A DNA stretch of 64,000 nt, from positions 1 to 64,000 of the forward strand of contig DAORKG010000017.1 in assembly GCA_035439445.1 (NCBI GenBank), read 5' to 3'. The notes beneath the pieces were generated by a model. The model made no database searches and was not told where the DNA came from. It worked only from the letters and a program-made list of their open reading frames with translations. This DNA is from UBA4416 sp035439445. GTDB lineage: Bacteria > Bacteroidota > Bacteroidia > B-17B0 > Aurantibacillaceae. A program made the position numbers and the translations under genes. Position 1 is the stretch's first letter. Every line of letters starts with the position of its first letter. Shown piece by piece: positions 55,114 to 63,657 of this stretch.

Positions 55114-55266
55114 ATGGCAAAGAAGGTAGTTGCAACGTTAAAAACTGGTAAAGGAAATAGCTTTACAAAAGTTATTAAAGTAATTAAGTCGCCAAAAACT
55201 GGTGCTTATGCTTTTAGAGAAGAAATCGTTCAAAACGAATTAGTAGCAGATTTTTTAAAGAAATAA
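55114..55266 (+). CDS. DUF4295 small ribosome-associated protein
   Basis: 50 residues from ATG at 55114, short and below the usual ORF cut-off. MAKKVVATLKTGKGN... ending ELVADFLKK matches DUF4295, found after rpmG in Bacteroidota. I recall that this family was identified as a Bacteroidota-specific ribosomal protein (bL38) in ribosome structures; treat as recollection. Basic, as expected for an rRNA-binding protein. Twenty nt after rpmG, one operon. Confidence 0.88.
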   Translation: MAKKVVATLKTGKGNSFTKVIKVIKSPKTGAYAFREEIVQNELVADFLKK

Positions 55267-55286
55267 TTTGCTTTACAAAAAATACT

Positions 55287-55318
55287 AAAAGCTTCTTCCG
55301 AAACGGAGAAGCTTTTTT
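55287..55318 (+). terminator. Terminator of the rpmB-rpmG-DUF4295 operon
   Basis: AAAAGCTTCT(T)CCG / CGGAGAAGCTTTTTT hairpin (one bulge), short AAA loop, T-run. Confidence 0.88.
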
Positions 55319-55332
55319 GTTTTTGAGATATA

Positions 55333-55379
55333 AACCCTGCCAGAGTTATAGCAATAATTACAATAACTCTGACAGGGTT
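55333..55379. repeat. REP-like palindrome AACCCTGCCAGAGTTAT
   Basis: AACCCTGCCAGAGTTAT (55333-55349) and ATAACTCTGACAGGGTT (55363-55379): 17-nt arms, one mismatch, 13-nt loop. Similar palindromes of the type ACCCTGNCAGR are widespread in Bacteroidota; a genome search would tell whether it is a REP element. Confidence 0.6.
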
Positions 55380-55403
55380 CTGCACAACAACAATATATTT
55401 TAA

Positions 55404-55411
55404 TACATTTG
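55404..55411 (+). promoter_or_regulatory. Candidate -7 element of ftsY
   Basis: TACATTTG, 19 nt before the ftsY ATG at 55430. -33 element not clear. Confidence 0.5.
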
Positions 55412-55429
55412 TAGCCACTAAACACAACT

Positions 55430-56410
55430 ATGGGATTTTTCGATAAATTATTTGGCAAAAAAGAAAAGGAAACGTTAAACGAAGGTTTATCAAAAACCAA
55501 GGAAAGTTTTTTTGGCAAACTGGCAAAAGCTGTTGCCGGAAAATCTACCGTTGATGCCGATGTATTAGATAATTTAGAAGAAGTTTTAATTACTGGAGAT
55601 GTTGGTGTAAGTACCACTCTAAAAATCATTAAACGTATTGAAGACCGTGTTGCCAAAGATAAATATGTTGGAACTAGCGAATTAAATAATGTTTTAAAAG
55701 AAGAGGTTGCTGCCTTATTAACAGAAAACAATTCTACTGACGCCGTATCGTTTGAAATCCCAAAATTACCGCCTCAAGCTAATGGTGAAAAAACGCCTTA
55801 TGTGATTATGGTGGTTGGTGTTAATGGTGTTGGTAAAACAACTACAATCGGAAAACTATCTCATCAGTTTAAAACAGCAGGTTATAAGGTAGTTTTAGGT
55901 GCGGCAGATACATTTAGAGCTGCTGCTGTTGAACAATTAACTATCTGGAGTCAACGCGTTGGTGTAGATATCGTATCTCAGGGTATGAATGCCGATCCGG
56001 CCAGCGTTGCATTTGATACATTAAGTAGTGCCAAAGCAAAAGGCGCAGATGTAGTAATTATTGATACTGCAGGGCGTTTACATAATAAGATTAACTTAAT
56101 GAATGAGTTAACCAAAATCAAAAACGTGATGAAGAAAGTGATTCCTGACGCTCCTCACGATGTGTTATTAGTTTTGGATGCCAGTACCGGACAAAACGCC
56201 ATTGAACAATGTAAACAATTTACTGCTGCTACAGATGTTAGCGCTTTAGCATTAACCAAATTAGACGGTACAGCTAAAGGTGGTGTTGTTATTGGCATTT
56301 CAGACGAATTTAAAATTCCTGTTAAATACATTGGTGTTGGCGAAAAAATGGAAGACTTACAGGTTTTCAATCGTACTGAGTTTGTAGATAGCTTGTTTAG
56401 TCAGAACTAA
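55430..56410 (+). CDS. ftsY: Signal recognition particle receptor FtsY
   Basis: 326 residues. NG domain: four-helix N-domain (about 1-105), P-loop GVNGVGKTTTIGKL, DTFRAAA, VIIDTAGRLH, and TKLDGTAKGGVVIGI. GTPase docking ribosome-SRP complexes to the inner membrane. N-terminus MGFFDKLFGKKEKE lacks the long acidic A-domain of E. coli FtsY, as usual in Bacteroidota. Adjacent to ribosomal genes. Confidence 0.96.
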   Translation: MGFFDKLFGKKEKETLNEGLSKTKESFFGKLAKAVAGKSTVDADVLDNLEEVLITGDVGVSTTLKIIKRIEDRVAKDKYVGTSELNNVLKEEVAALLTENNSTDAVSFEIPKLPPQANGEKTPYVIMVVGVNGVGKTTTIGKLSHQFKTAGYKVVLGAADTFRAAAVEQLTIWSQRVGVDIVSQGMNADPASVAFDTLSSAKAKGADVVIIDTAGRLHNKINLMNELTKIKNVMKKVIPDAPHDVLLVLDASTGQNAIEQCKQFTAATDVSALALTKLDGTAKGGVVIGISDEFKIPVKYIGVGEKMEDLQVFNRTEFVDSLFSQN

Positions 56411-56413
56411 TTC

Positions 56414-57157
56414 ATGAAATTCTTTTATTGCATATTAATTAGTTTGATTAATTATTACGCAATTTCACAAAACAATTTAGTTTCTATAAAAGGAATTGTA
56501 TTTTGTGATATAGATAGTGAAAGAGTTGAAAATGCACTTGTTCACCTAAAACTAAGTAATGGTGACATACTTGAACATAAAACAAATAGTTTTGGAGAAT
56601 ATAATTTTAATGTAAAAGTCGACACATCTCTGTTATTTTCAATTTCAGTTGCCACTGATAAATCAACGAAATCAAAATCCAGTACAAAATGTGGTTTTCT
56701 TGCTTCTTCGGATATTGGAAAAGGAAAATTAGAACTTAGCAATAATTATATTAAAGATTTTAAATTAAACCGTATTTCATGTTGCGGTATGTCTTTCCCA
56801 AAACTAATTTTCAATCAAAATTCTATCTCATTGTGTATCGACTCTTTGGCAAAAAAAGATTCCATTCAATATTATAATGCAGATAACTCCATTAGTTTTT
56901 TGTACGAATTATTAAATGGTAATCCAACTATAGTAATTGAAATGGGTGGGCATGCGTCTTCTATTGAAAAAAACAAGCGGTTATTATCCCTTTATAGAGC
57001 TGAATTGATAAGAGAAATGTTAGTTGTTAAGGGAATTAATAGAAAGAGAATTGAAATTAAAGGTTGGGGAAGTAAAAAACAACTAATAAGCAAAAACATC
57101 AGAAGAAAAACTAGCCCTACATCAAAAAAACCAACGAGTTGTTTTACGAATTATTAG
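56414..57157 (+). CDS. Secreted carboxypeptidase-regulatory/OmpA-like protein, C-terminus frameshifted
   Basis: 247 residues as written, 3 nt after ftsY. Signal peptide (MKFFYCILISLINYYAIS), a CarboxypepD_reg-like beta domain (about 20-90: SIKGIVFCDIDSERVENALVHLKLSNG), then the OmpA peptidoglycan-binding pattern PTIVIEMGGHASSIEKNK..LLSLYRAELIREML, GINRKRIEIKGWGSKKQL. Here the frame degrades. In the next frame the rest of the OmpA domain (NQRVVLRIISWDF) runs to a stop at 57174-57176. Deleting one A from the A5 run at 57092-57096 would restore the domain. So this is either a recent frameshift mutation or a sequence error. If real, the protein loses its last OmpA strand. Confidence 0.8.
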   Translation: MKFFYCILISLINYYAISQNNLVSIKGIVFCDIDSERVENALVHLKLSNGDILEHKTNSFGEYNFNVKVDTSLLFSISVATDKSTKSKSSTKCGFLASSDIGKGKLELSNNYIKDFKLNRISCCGMSFPKLIFNQNSISLCIDSLAKKDSIQYYNADNSISFLYELLNGNPTIVIEMGGHASSIEKNKRLLSLYRAELIREMLVVKGINRKRIEIKGWGSKKQLISKNIRRKTSPTSKKPTSCFTNY

Positions 57158-57266
57158 CTGGGATTTTAAAGAATAACTGCCTCTAACTCTGCTTGTAGCT
57201 TTTTATATAATTTACATTATATTAATAAAGTTTTTTGTATCTTTCTATTGTACTAAATCTCTTTTT

Positions 57267-60200
57267 ATGCTATCACTAATTCTTAGATTAAAACTATCTA
57301 TTGCTATCATATTAATTATAATAGCCTCTGTTAACTTACAAGCTCAAAAAAAATACCCAAGTTTATTATGGGAAATTACAGGCAATGGTTTAAGTAAACC
57401 ATCATACCTATATGGCACCATGCACGTAAGTAGCAAACTAGCCTATCACCTATCCGATTCGTTTTACGATGCGCTTACTGGAGTTAATATTGTTGGACTA
57501 GAATCTAATCCTGATCAATGGCTTAAAAACATGAAAGACATTGGTTTATTAGAGCAACTAATCAATCCTAACACATACGCTAGCAATAACTTTTATAAAG
57601 ATGCTTTTAAGATTGATATACCAGATAATAAACACTATCAGGAAATTTTAGCAAATGATCCCGACATCATTAATAATTTATTATACAGAAATAATAGTTA
57701 CAAAAATGATCACGAAGAATCTACTTATATAGATTTATTTATTTACAAAGCAGGTTCAAAACTGGATAAAAAAATTGTAAGCCTCGAAGATTTTAAAGAG
57801 TCATTAATTATGGCCACTAAGAGTTCAGTTAGAAACCCAAACGAAAAATATGACGAGAGCAAAAGCAAAATAGATTACTACAAAGTTCAAAACGAAATAA
57901 ATGATGCCTACCGTTCAGGTGATTTGGATGCGATTGACAGTTTAACTCAGTTAACCTATACTACAAAAAACACTCAAAAATATTTAATTGAAGATCGAAA
58001 TATAATCCTAGCTCACAATATCGATTCAATTTGTAAAACAGGAAACAGCATATTTGCAGGAATTGGAGCTGCTCATTTACCAGGCAAAAACGGCGCAATT
58101 GAAATTCTTCGAAAAATGGGCTACAAACTTCGTCCTGTTTCCAACATTGCTACAAAAAAAGGCGATAAACAAAAAGAAAAAATAGAAGCTATTGTTAAGA
58201 AATGGCCTGTTTCCAAACATTACTCCAGTGATTCACTTTATTCATTTGAAACATATGAAGAGCCTGTAACTTTGGCTAGCCTCAAAGGATATTGGTTTGC
58301 CCTAACTACAGATATGGCAAATGGCTCCTATTATATTGTTGCCCGTCAGGTAACCCACGCATCAATGAATAACTACGATGCAGATAAACTAAGTTTTAAA
58401 ATAGATAGTTTATTATACGAAAGTATTCCCGGAAAAATAATTTCAAAAAAAGAATTCACTACCCCTTCAGGGATAAAAGCATTCGACATTGTAAACAAAA
58501 CAAAACGCGGAGATGTTCAACGTTATCATATTTACTTTACAGTTGATGAAATGATTGTTTTTAAAATGAGTGGTAAAGGCAACTATGTTCAGGGCCCGGA
58601 AGGAAACAGATTTTTTAGTTCCATAAAATTTGCTGAACAAAAAAACAACCAAACAATCACCTTTTCACCTAAAACAAAGGGCTTTAGTGTAAATATTCCT
58701 ACAAACTTTAAATATATCAGCAATAAAAGAACCGGGGAACAAGGTTTAGCTGAAGAATTATCTTCGTATGATGTTAAAACCAAAAACACTTACGGTGTGA
58801 TGCATTATTTTTATCATGATTACAATTACTTGGAAGAAGACACCTTTGAATTAAATTTATTATGCAACAGTACCTTAAAAAATTTCAATTACACTGTAAG
58901 TATTAACCGAGAATTAACTCGTGAACAAAATCTTTCATGTATTAATTTTTCGGGAACAAATAGTACTCTAAATAAAACTATGTATGGCAAACTATTTATT
59001 AAAGGAGTACACTATTATTTAGTTTATGCACTTGTAAATAATCAAGACCCAAAACCACAAGATTATTTTAATTCATTTAAATTAATAGATTTCAAGCATA
59101 TTAATGAACTTAAAACTATTACCGATGATGACTTTGCATTTACTGTTGTAGATGAAATTGTTCCTGAAGATCGAAATCAATTACAAGAAGGTTTAAAAGA
59201 CTTTTATGCAGAAATTCAAAAGGAAAAAGATAAAAAACTCATCAGTAATGCATATAGTTATAACTCAAAATCAAAATCATATTATTCTCCTTCATCGGGT
59301 GAACATGTGAATATTGATTTTGAAAAATACAATGATTATGATTACAGAGATTCTACTGAATTTTGGGACAACCTTAAAAAATATGTCAAGAATAACAACA
59401 CGTTTATCGTATCAAATCCTGTATTTAGTAAAACCGGAAAAACAGAATCTTTGGAGCTAACCTTAAAAGATACAGCATGTTCCAATATTATTAAAAGAAA
59501 GTATATTTTACGAGACGGTGTTATTTTTACATTAACAGCCATTTGCGATTCTACAATTGGAACAACAGGTTGGACGGATGGTTTCTTAAAATCATTCAAA
59601 CACAAAGACACTGTAATTTCAAAACCTATTTATGAAAATAAAACAGCTACCTTATTTAAAGATTTATGTTCATCTGATACTACTCTAAAATATGCAGCCA
59701 AACAATCTTTATCAGCCATTGTTATAGACAAAAAATTCTCAAAACAAGTTATTGATTTCCTTAAAACTCCTGAGTTTTTAAAACTGGATGAAGAATCAAG
59801 AGCTATGTTACTAGTAAATGGAGGGACATTAGAGGATGAAGGAATAATACCAGTTTATAAAAATTTATACAATTACTACGAAGACAGCAGCTACATTCAA
59901 ATATGTATCATCAAAGGCCTGGGCTTTTTAAAAACAAAAAACAGTTATAATACCATATTTGAATTATTAAAAAACAAAACGCCATTAACCGGTAGTGAAG
60001 AAAATATTACAGATATTCTCAGCCCGTTGTACGATTCTCTTCAGCTTTGCTCAAATTATTTCCCATCATTATTCTCGTTAACATCATTTGAAGAATACAA
60101 AACACCTATCTATAAATTATTTGCTGATTTAGTAATAAGAGGCATTATTTCTAAAGAAAAATACCTTGCTAATGTCCCTAATCTATTAACAGAAGCTACA

Positions 60201-61031
60201 AATGAATTAAAACGATACAACACATCTGCCAACAAATCGAAAAATTCTGGTTCATATGATGCTCAAGAAGAGGCAGAGCGATTAGCGGAATACTATGCCT
60301 CACTAATAAATTCGGGCTTAAATGAAACTGAAGGAAAAAAAACGTTCCCAAGTTATATAAATATGATTGAAAATCATGCTGCAATATTGGCTCCATTTTA
60401 CAGTTCCAATCCTAATGTGAAACAATATTTTGACAAACTGTTTAAAGTAAAAAATGAACAGATACTTTTAAATATTAACCTTATTGCCGCTAATAATAAA
60501 ATACCTGTTAATAATGATACGGTATGGCGTTTTTTTATTACAAATCCTAAAACTAAACTTACAACATATGATGAACTAAGCAAACTAAAAATGCTAGATA
60601 AAATAGATAAAACAAAAATATCTCAGGAAGATTTTTGTAGGACAAGAATAAATAACAGTATTGAGTTTGATACTAACGCTGAAAACCAAGACAATAGTTC
60701 TCTTAAAACAAAAGCAAAACCGGATAGTATTGTATTTATTAAAAAAGTAGCTGTAAAAAATAACAGAGAAGAGGGCTATATGTACTTTTATGATAGAATT
60801 GACAATCAAACAAAAGATAAAAGTTTAGCATATGTATTCGTTAAAAAACAAAAAGATGATATGCCTTCTACTCAAATTGAAGTAATGGATATTAAAAGAG
60901 TTATTGAATTAGGCAAAACCACTGAAGACATCATTAACAGCATTTGCTCTGAGTTTTATTACAAAAACAGATTACGCTATATTCCGGAAAACAATAATTA
61001 TTCAGATTTAAATAATTATTACGGAGAATAA
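57267..61031 (+). CDS. Giant TraB/GumN-like protein
   Basis: 1254 residues. Signal peptide (about 1-26), then a TraB/GumN domain (about 30-295) with the first GX2H motif YLYGTMH (50-53), GLESNPDQW, and the second motif GIGAAHLPGKNGA. Remaining 950 residues carry no family I recognise; they contain beta-rich parts and helical repeats (FLKTPEFLKLDEESRAMLL, KALIYKLFADLV-like), perhaps HEAT/ARM-like near 830-1000. TraB proteins are likely metalloproteases or inhibitors. Exported to the periplasm or surface. The DHOase gene converges immediately (stops overlap by nearly touching). Confidence 0.82.
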   Translation: MLSLILRLKLSIAIILIIIASVNLQAQKKYPSLLWEITGNGLSKPSYLYGTMHVSSKLAYHLSDSFYDALTGVNIVGLESNPDQWLKNMKDIGLLEQLINPNTYASNNFYKDAFKIDIPDNKHYQEILANDPDIINNLLYRNNSYKNDHEESTYIDLFIYKAGSKLDKKIVSLEDFKESLIMATKSSVRNPNEKYDESKSKIDYYKVQNEINDAYRSGDLDAIDSLTQLTYTTKNTQKYLIEDRNIILAHNIDSICKTGNSIFAGIGAAHLPGKNGAIEILRKMGYKLRPVSNIATKKGDKQKEKIEAIVKKWPVSKHYSSDSLYSFETYEEPVTLASLKGYWFALTTDMANGSYYIVARQVTHASMNNYDADKLSFKIDSLLYESIPGKIISKKEFTTPSGIKAFDIVNKTKRGDVQRYHIYFTVDEMIVFKMSGKGNYVQGPEGNRFFSSIKFAEQKNNQTITFSPKTKGFSVNIPTNFKYISNKRTGEQGLAEELSSYDVKTKNTYGVMHYFYHDYNYLEEDTFELNLLCNSTLKNFNYTVSINRELTREQNLSCINFSGTNSTLNKTMYGKLFIKGVHYYLVYALVNNQDPKPQDYFNSFKLIDFKHINELKTITDDDFAFTVVDEIVPEDRNQLQEGLKDFYAEIQKEKDKKLISNAYSYNSKSKSYYSPSSGEHVNIDFEKYNDYDYRDSTEFWDNLKKYVKNNNTFIVSNPVFSKTGKTESLELTLKDTACSNIIKRKYILRDGVIFTLTAICDSTIGTTGWTDGFLKSFKHKDTVISKPIYENKTATLFKDLCSSDTTLKYAAKQSLSAIVIDKKFSKQVIDFLKTPEFLKLDEESRAMLLVNGGTLEDEGIIPVYKNLYNYYEDSSYIQICIIKGLGFLKTKNSYNTIFELLKNKTPLTGSEENITDILSPLYDSLQLCSNYFPSLFSLTSFEEYKTPIYKLFADLVIRGIISKEKYLANVPNLLTEATNELKRYNTSANKSKNSGSYDAQEEAERLAEYYASLINSGLNETEGKKTFPSYINMIENHAAILAPFYSSNPNVKQYFDKLFKVKNEQILLNINLIAANNKIPVNNDTVWRFFITNPKTKLTTYDELSKLKMLDKIDKTKISQEDFCRTRINNSIEFDTNAENQDNSSLKTKAKPDSIVFIKKVAVKNNREEGYMYFYDRIDNQTKDKSLAYVFVKKQKDDMPSTQIEVMDIKRVIELGKTTEDIINSICSEFYYKNRLRYIPENNNYSDLNNYYGE

Positions 61032-61032
61032 A

Positions 61033-62370
61033 CTAATCTCTTTTAAAACTCATTCTCTCCCCTTTTTTACTTTCGTCAAATGTACCGTTATCATATACTA
61101 AATGACCGTTAACAAAGGTTTTATTAATGCTGGAAGAAAATGTATAGCCTTCAAAAGGACTCCAGCCACATTTATATAAAAGAGATGCCTTTGTTACCTC
61201 AGTTGATTTATTTAAATCAACTAAAACTAAATCGGCAAAATAACCTTCGCGAATATATCCGCGCTTTTCAATTTTAAAAATATCAGCTACGTTATGCGAC
61301 ATTTTACGCACAATCATTTCTAAAGAAATTTTGTTTTGCTTATAAAACTCTAACATTGCCAAGATGGAATGTTGAACTAGTGGTCCGCCACTTGGTGCTT
61401 TTAAATAAGGTAATTGTTTTTCCTCAATCGTATGAGGAGCATGATCGGTTGCAATTACATCAATACGTCCATCTAAAACAGCTTCAAAAATATGAGCTCT
61501 ATCGTATTCCGTTTTAACTGAAGGATTCCACTTAATCCAATTCCCTTTCTTTTTATAATCTTCATCATTAAACCATAAATGATGAATACAGGCTTCGGCA
61601 GTAATACGTTTTTGTTTTAAAGGAATTTTATTGGTAAATAAGTCTAATTCTTTAGCTGATGAGATATGTAAAATATGTAAGCGTGTATTATACTTTTTAG
61701 CTAATTCTACTGCAAATGAAGACGATTTAAAACAAGCTTCATCATTACGAATAATAGGATGGAAATACGCCGGTAAATCTTCTCCGTACTCCTCCACTAT
61801 TCTTTTCTGATTTTCTTTAATCATTGGATCGTACTCGCAATGTGTTGCAATTAATGCATTAGACTTTGAGAAAAAACCTTCTAATGTTTTCTCATTATCC
61901 ACCAACATATCGCCGGTACTAGAACCCATAAATATTTTTAATCCACAAACAGTTTTATAATCAACCTTTAAAGTCTCTTCTAAATTTAAATTTGTCCCCC
62001 CCATAAAGAATGAGTAGTTTGCTAAAGAACATTCTTTGGCTCTACTATATTTTTTTTCCAATTCTAATATAGTAGTCGCTTGCGGAACCGTGTTAGGCAT
62101 TTCCATATAAGAAGTGACTCCACCAGCCACAGCTGCTTTTGCCTCTGTATAAATTTCACCTTTATGAGTTAAACCCGGCTCTCTGAAGTGAACCTGATCA
62201 TCAATTGCGCCAGGCATTAAAACCAAACCCTCAGCATCAATAATTCGTGCAGAGTCATCTGTAATATATTTATCAATTTGAGAAATGATGTTTCCGTCAA
62301 TTAATACATCTGACACATAAGTTTCGTCTTCGTTAACGATAGTGGCATTTTTAATTAAAATCTTGCTCAT
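61033..62370 (-). CDS. pyrC: Dihydroorotase
   Basis: 445 residues, class I dihydroorotase fold. Active-site region DDQVHFREPGLTHKG (57-71), VAGGVTSYMEMPNT, LKIFMGSSTGDM (carboxylated Lys), THCEYDP, RLHILHISS and ATDHAPH. Makes dihydroorotate from carbamoyl-aspartate in pyrimidine synthesis, or a related cyclic amidohydrolase reaction. The first histidine of the HxH metal motif is Gln59; I recall this variant in other Bacteroidota, but catalytic activity is not proven. Upstream RlpA-like gene ends 2 nt before the ATG, one operon. Confidence 0.88.
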   Translation of the reverse strand: MSKILIKNATIVNEDETYVSDVLIDGNIISQIDKYITDDSARIIDAEGLVLMPGAIDDQVHFREPGLTHKGEIYTEAKAAVAGGVTSYMEMPNTVPQATTILELEKKYSRAKECSLANYSFFMGGTNLNLEETLKVDYKTVCGLKIFMGSSTGDMLVDNEKTLEGFFSKSNALIATHCEYDPMIKENQKRIVEEYGEDLPAYFHPIIRNDEACFKSSSFAVELAKKYNTRLHILHISSAKELDLFTNKIPLKQKRITAEACIHHLWFNDEDYKKKGNWIKWNPSVKTEYDRAHIFEAVLDGRIDVIATDHAPHTIEEKQLPYLKAPSGGPLVQHSILAMLEFYKQNKISLEMIVRKMSHNVADIFKIEKRGYIREGYFADLVLVDLNKSTEVTKASLLYKCGWSPFEGYTFSSSINKTFVNGHLVYDNGTFDESKKGERMSFKRD

Positions 62371-62371
62371 A

Positions 62372-62752
62372 TTATTTTTTCAATGAATCTAATACTGTTA
62401 TTTCTACTTTAGTTAAGCCCGACTTTACAAAGTTTAATTGCTTTGCCGCTCTTAACGTTAAATCTATACTTCGTTTTGATTTTTGAGGAAGTCTATCATT
62501 TATTTTTACAACAACTGTAGAATCATTTTTTAGATTTCTCACCAAAACATATGTTCCAAATTTAAGTTTTTTATGGGCGGCGGTCAAACTATCGCTCGAG
62601 AATTTTTCTCCGGAACTGGTTTTTCTGCCATTAAACTTTTTGGCATAAAAACTGGCCGTTCCAGTTGTCTTATTTCCAACAGAAAGAGCATCCTGAGCAC
62701 TGATCGTGTATCTAAAACCCAGAAGTAGCGTTATGATTAAAAATGCTCGCAT
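62372..62752 (-). CDS. RlpA-like double-psi beta-barrel protein
   Basis: 126 residues from ATG at 62752 (a TTG two codons upstream is less likely). Signal peptide (about 1-19), then GTASFYAKKFNGRKTSSGEKF, AAHKKLKFGTYVLV and VVVKINDRLPQKSKRSIDLT, the RlpA fold. RlpA enzymes are lytic transglycosylases acting on denuded glycan; the short form has no SPOR domain. A TATTTTTG -7 element overlaps the TTG, so the mRNA would be almost leaderless from the ATG. Confidence 0.85.
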   Translation of the reverse strand: MRAFLIITLLLGFRYTISAQDALSVGNKTTGTASFYAKKFNGRKTSSGEKFSSDSLTAAHKKLKFGTYVLVRNLKNDSTVVVKINDRLPQKSKRSIDLTLRAAKQLNFVKSGLTKVEITVLDSLKK

Positions 62753-62755
62753 AAT

Positions 62756-62763
62756 CAAAAATA
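62756..62763 (-). promoter_or_regulatory. Candidate -7 element of the rlpA-like gene
   Basis: Minus strand TATTTTTG, 4 nt before the chosen ATG at 62752; supports that ATG over the upstream TTG. Confidence 0.4.
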
Positions 62764-62902
62764 CGCCATTTTTAAAGAAATCAGTGTCAATTCAGTCGAA
62801 AAACCATAAGATGCTTAACCTATTTTAACAGCAAAACCAAAATAAATGCTGAAAAATCACGCTTTTAATAATCTAACAAAGTAGTATATTAGCAAACAAT
62901 TT

Positions 62903-63613
62903 ATGAGCAAAAATTTAGTCATCATACCAACTTACAACGAGATTGAAAACATCGAAAAAATGATTCGTACTGTTTTTGATTTACCTCGTGAATTTGAGTT
63001 ATTAATTGTGGATGATGGCTCACCTGACGGCACTGCTGATAAAGTAAAAGAATTACAAAAAGAATTCACCGGTAAATTACACATCGAAGAACGTAAGGGT
63101 AAACTAGGTTTAGGTACGGCCTACATTCATGGTTTTAAATGGGCTTTATCTCGTGATTACGATTTTATTTTTGAAATGGATTGTGATTTTAGTCATAGTC
63201 CAAAAGATTTAGTGCGTTTATTGGAAGCTTGCGAAAATGGTGCTGATGTTGCTGTTGGTTCTCGTTATACAAAAGGCGGACAAGTAAGCAACTGGCCAAT
63301 TGGACGAATTTTAATGAGTTACTTTGCCTCTGTGTATGTTCGTATGGTATTATGGTTACCAGTGAAAGATACAACTGCCGGTTTTAAATGTTATCGTAAA
63401 AAAGTATTACAAACTGTTGATTTGGATGCTGTTCGTTTTATGGGTTATGCATTTCAAATTGAAATGAAATACAGAGCGTATAAAAAAGGATTTAAAATCG
63501 TAGAAGTCCCAATTATGTTTACCGACCGTGTTTTAGGTGTAAGCAAAATGAGCACAAAAATATTTAAGGAAGCTTTTGTAGGCGTTGTTCAAATGCGCTT
63601 TATGAAGATGTAA
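62903..63613 (+). CDS. Polyprenol-phosphate mannose synthase-like glycosyltransferase (GT2)
   Basis: 236 residues. IPTYNEIENI, LLIVDDGSPDGTAD, LGLGTAYIHGFKWAL, FEMDCDFSHSP (DxD-like) and GSRYTKGG match dolichol-phosphate-mannose synthases. Would transfer mannose from GDP-mannose to polyprenyl phosphate at the inner membrane; the GDP-mannose maker is at 44512. No membrane helix at the C-terminus. Acceptor and sugar inferred from family. Confidence 0.9.
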   Translation: MSKNLVIIPTYNEIENIEKMIRTVFDLPREFELLIVDDGSPDGTADKVKELQKEFTGKLHIEERKGKLGLGTAYIHGFKWALSRDYDFIFEMDCDFSHSPKDLVRLLEACENGADVAVGSRYTKGGQVSNWPIGRILMSYFASVYVRMVLWLPVKDTTAGFKCYRKKVLQTVDLDAVRFMGYAFQIEMKYRAYKKGFKIVEVPIMFTDRVLGVSKMSTKIFKEAFVGVVQMRFMKM

Positions 63614-63620
63614 TATCCGT

Positions 63621-63650
63621 TTGTCAGTTCGAGCGAAGTCGAGAACACAT
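63621..63650. repeat. REP-like element (type GAGCGAAGTC)
   Basis: TTGTCAGTTCGAGCGAAGTC followed by GAGAAC; related to the element at 47261-47280. Placed directly after the glycosyltransferase stop, between convergent genes. Confidence 0.6.
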
Positions 63651-63657
63651 TCAAAAA

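Noticed and set aside
55333..55379. CRISPR repeat
   Set aside because: Only one palindrome, no repeated spacer-repeat units.
55285..55731. Minus-strand frame overlapping ftsY
   Set aside because: Overlaps terminator, palindrome and ftsY; no coding features.
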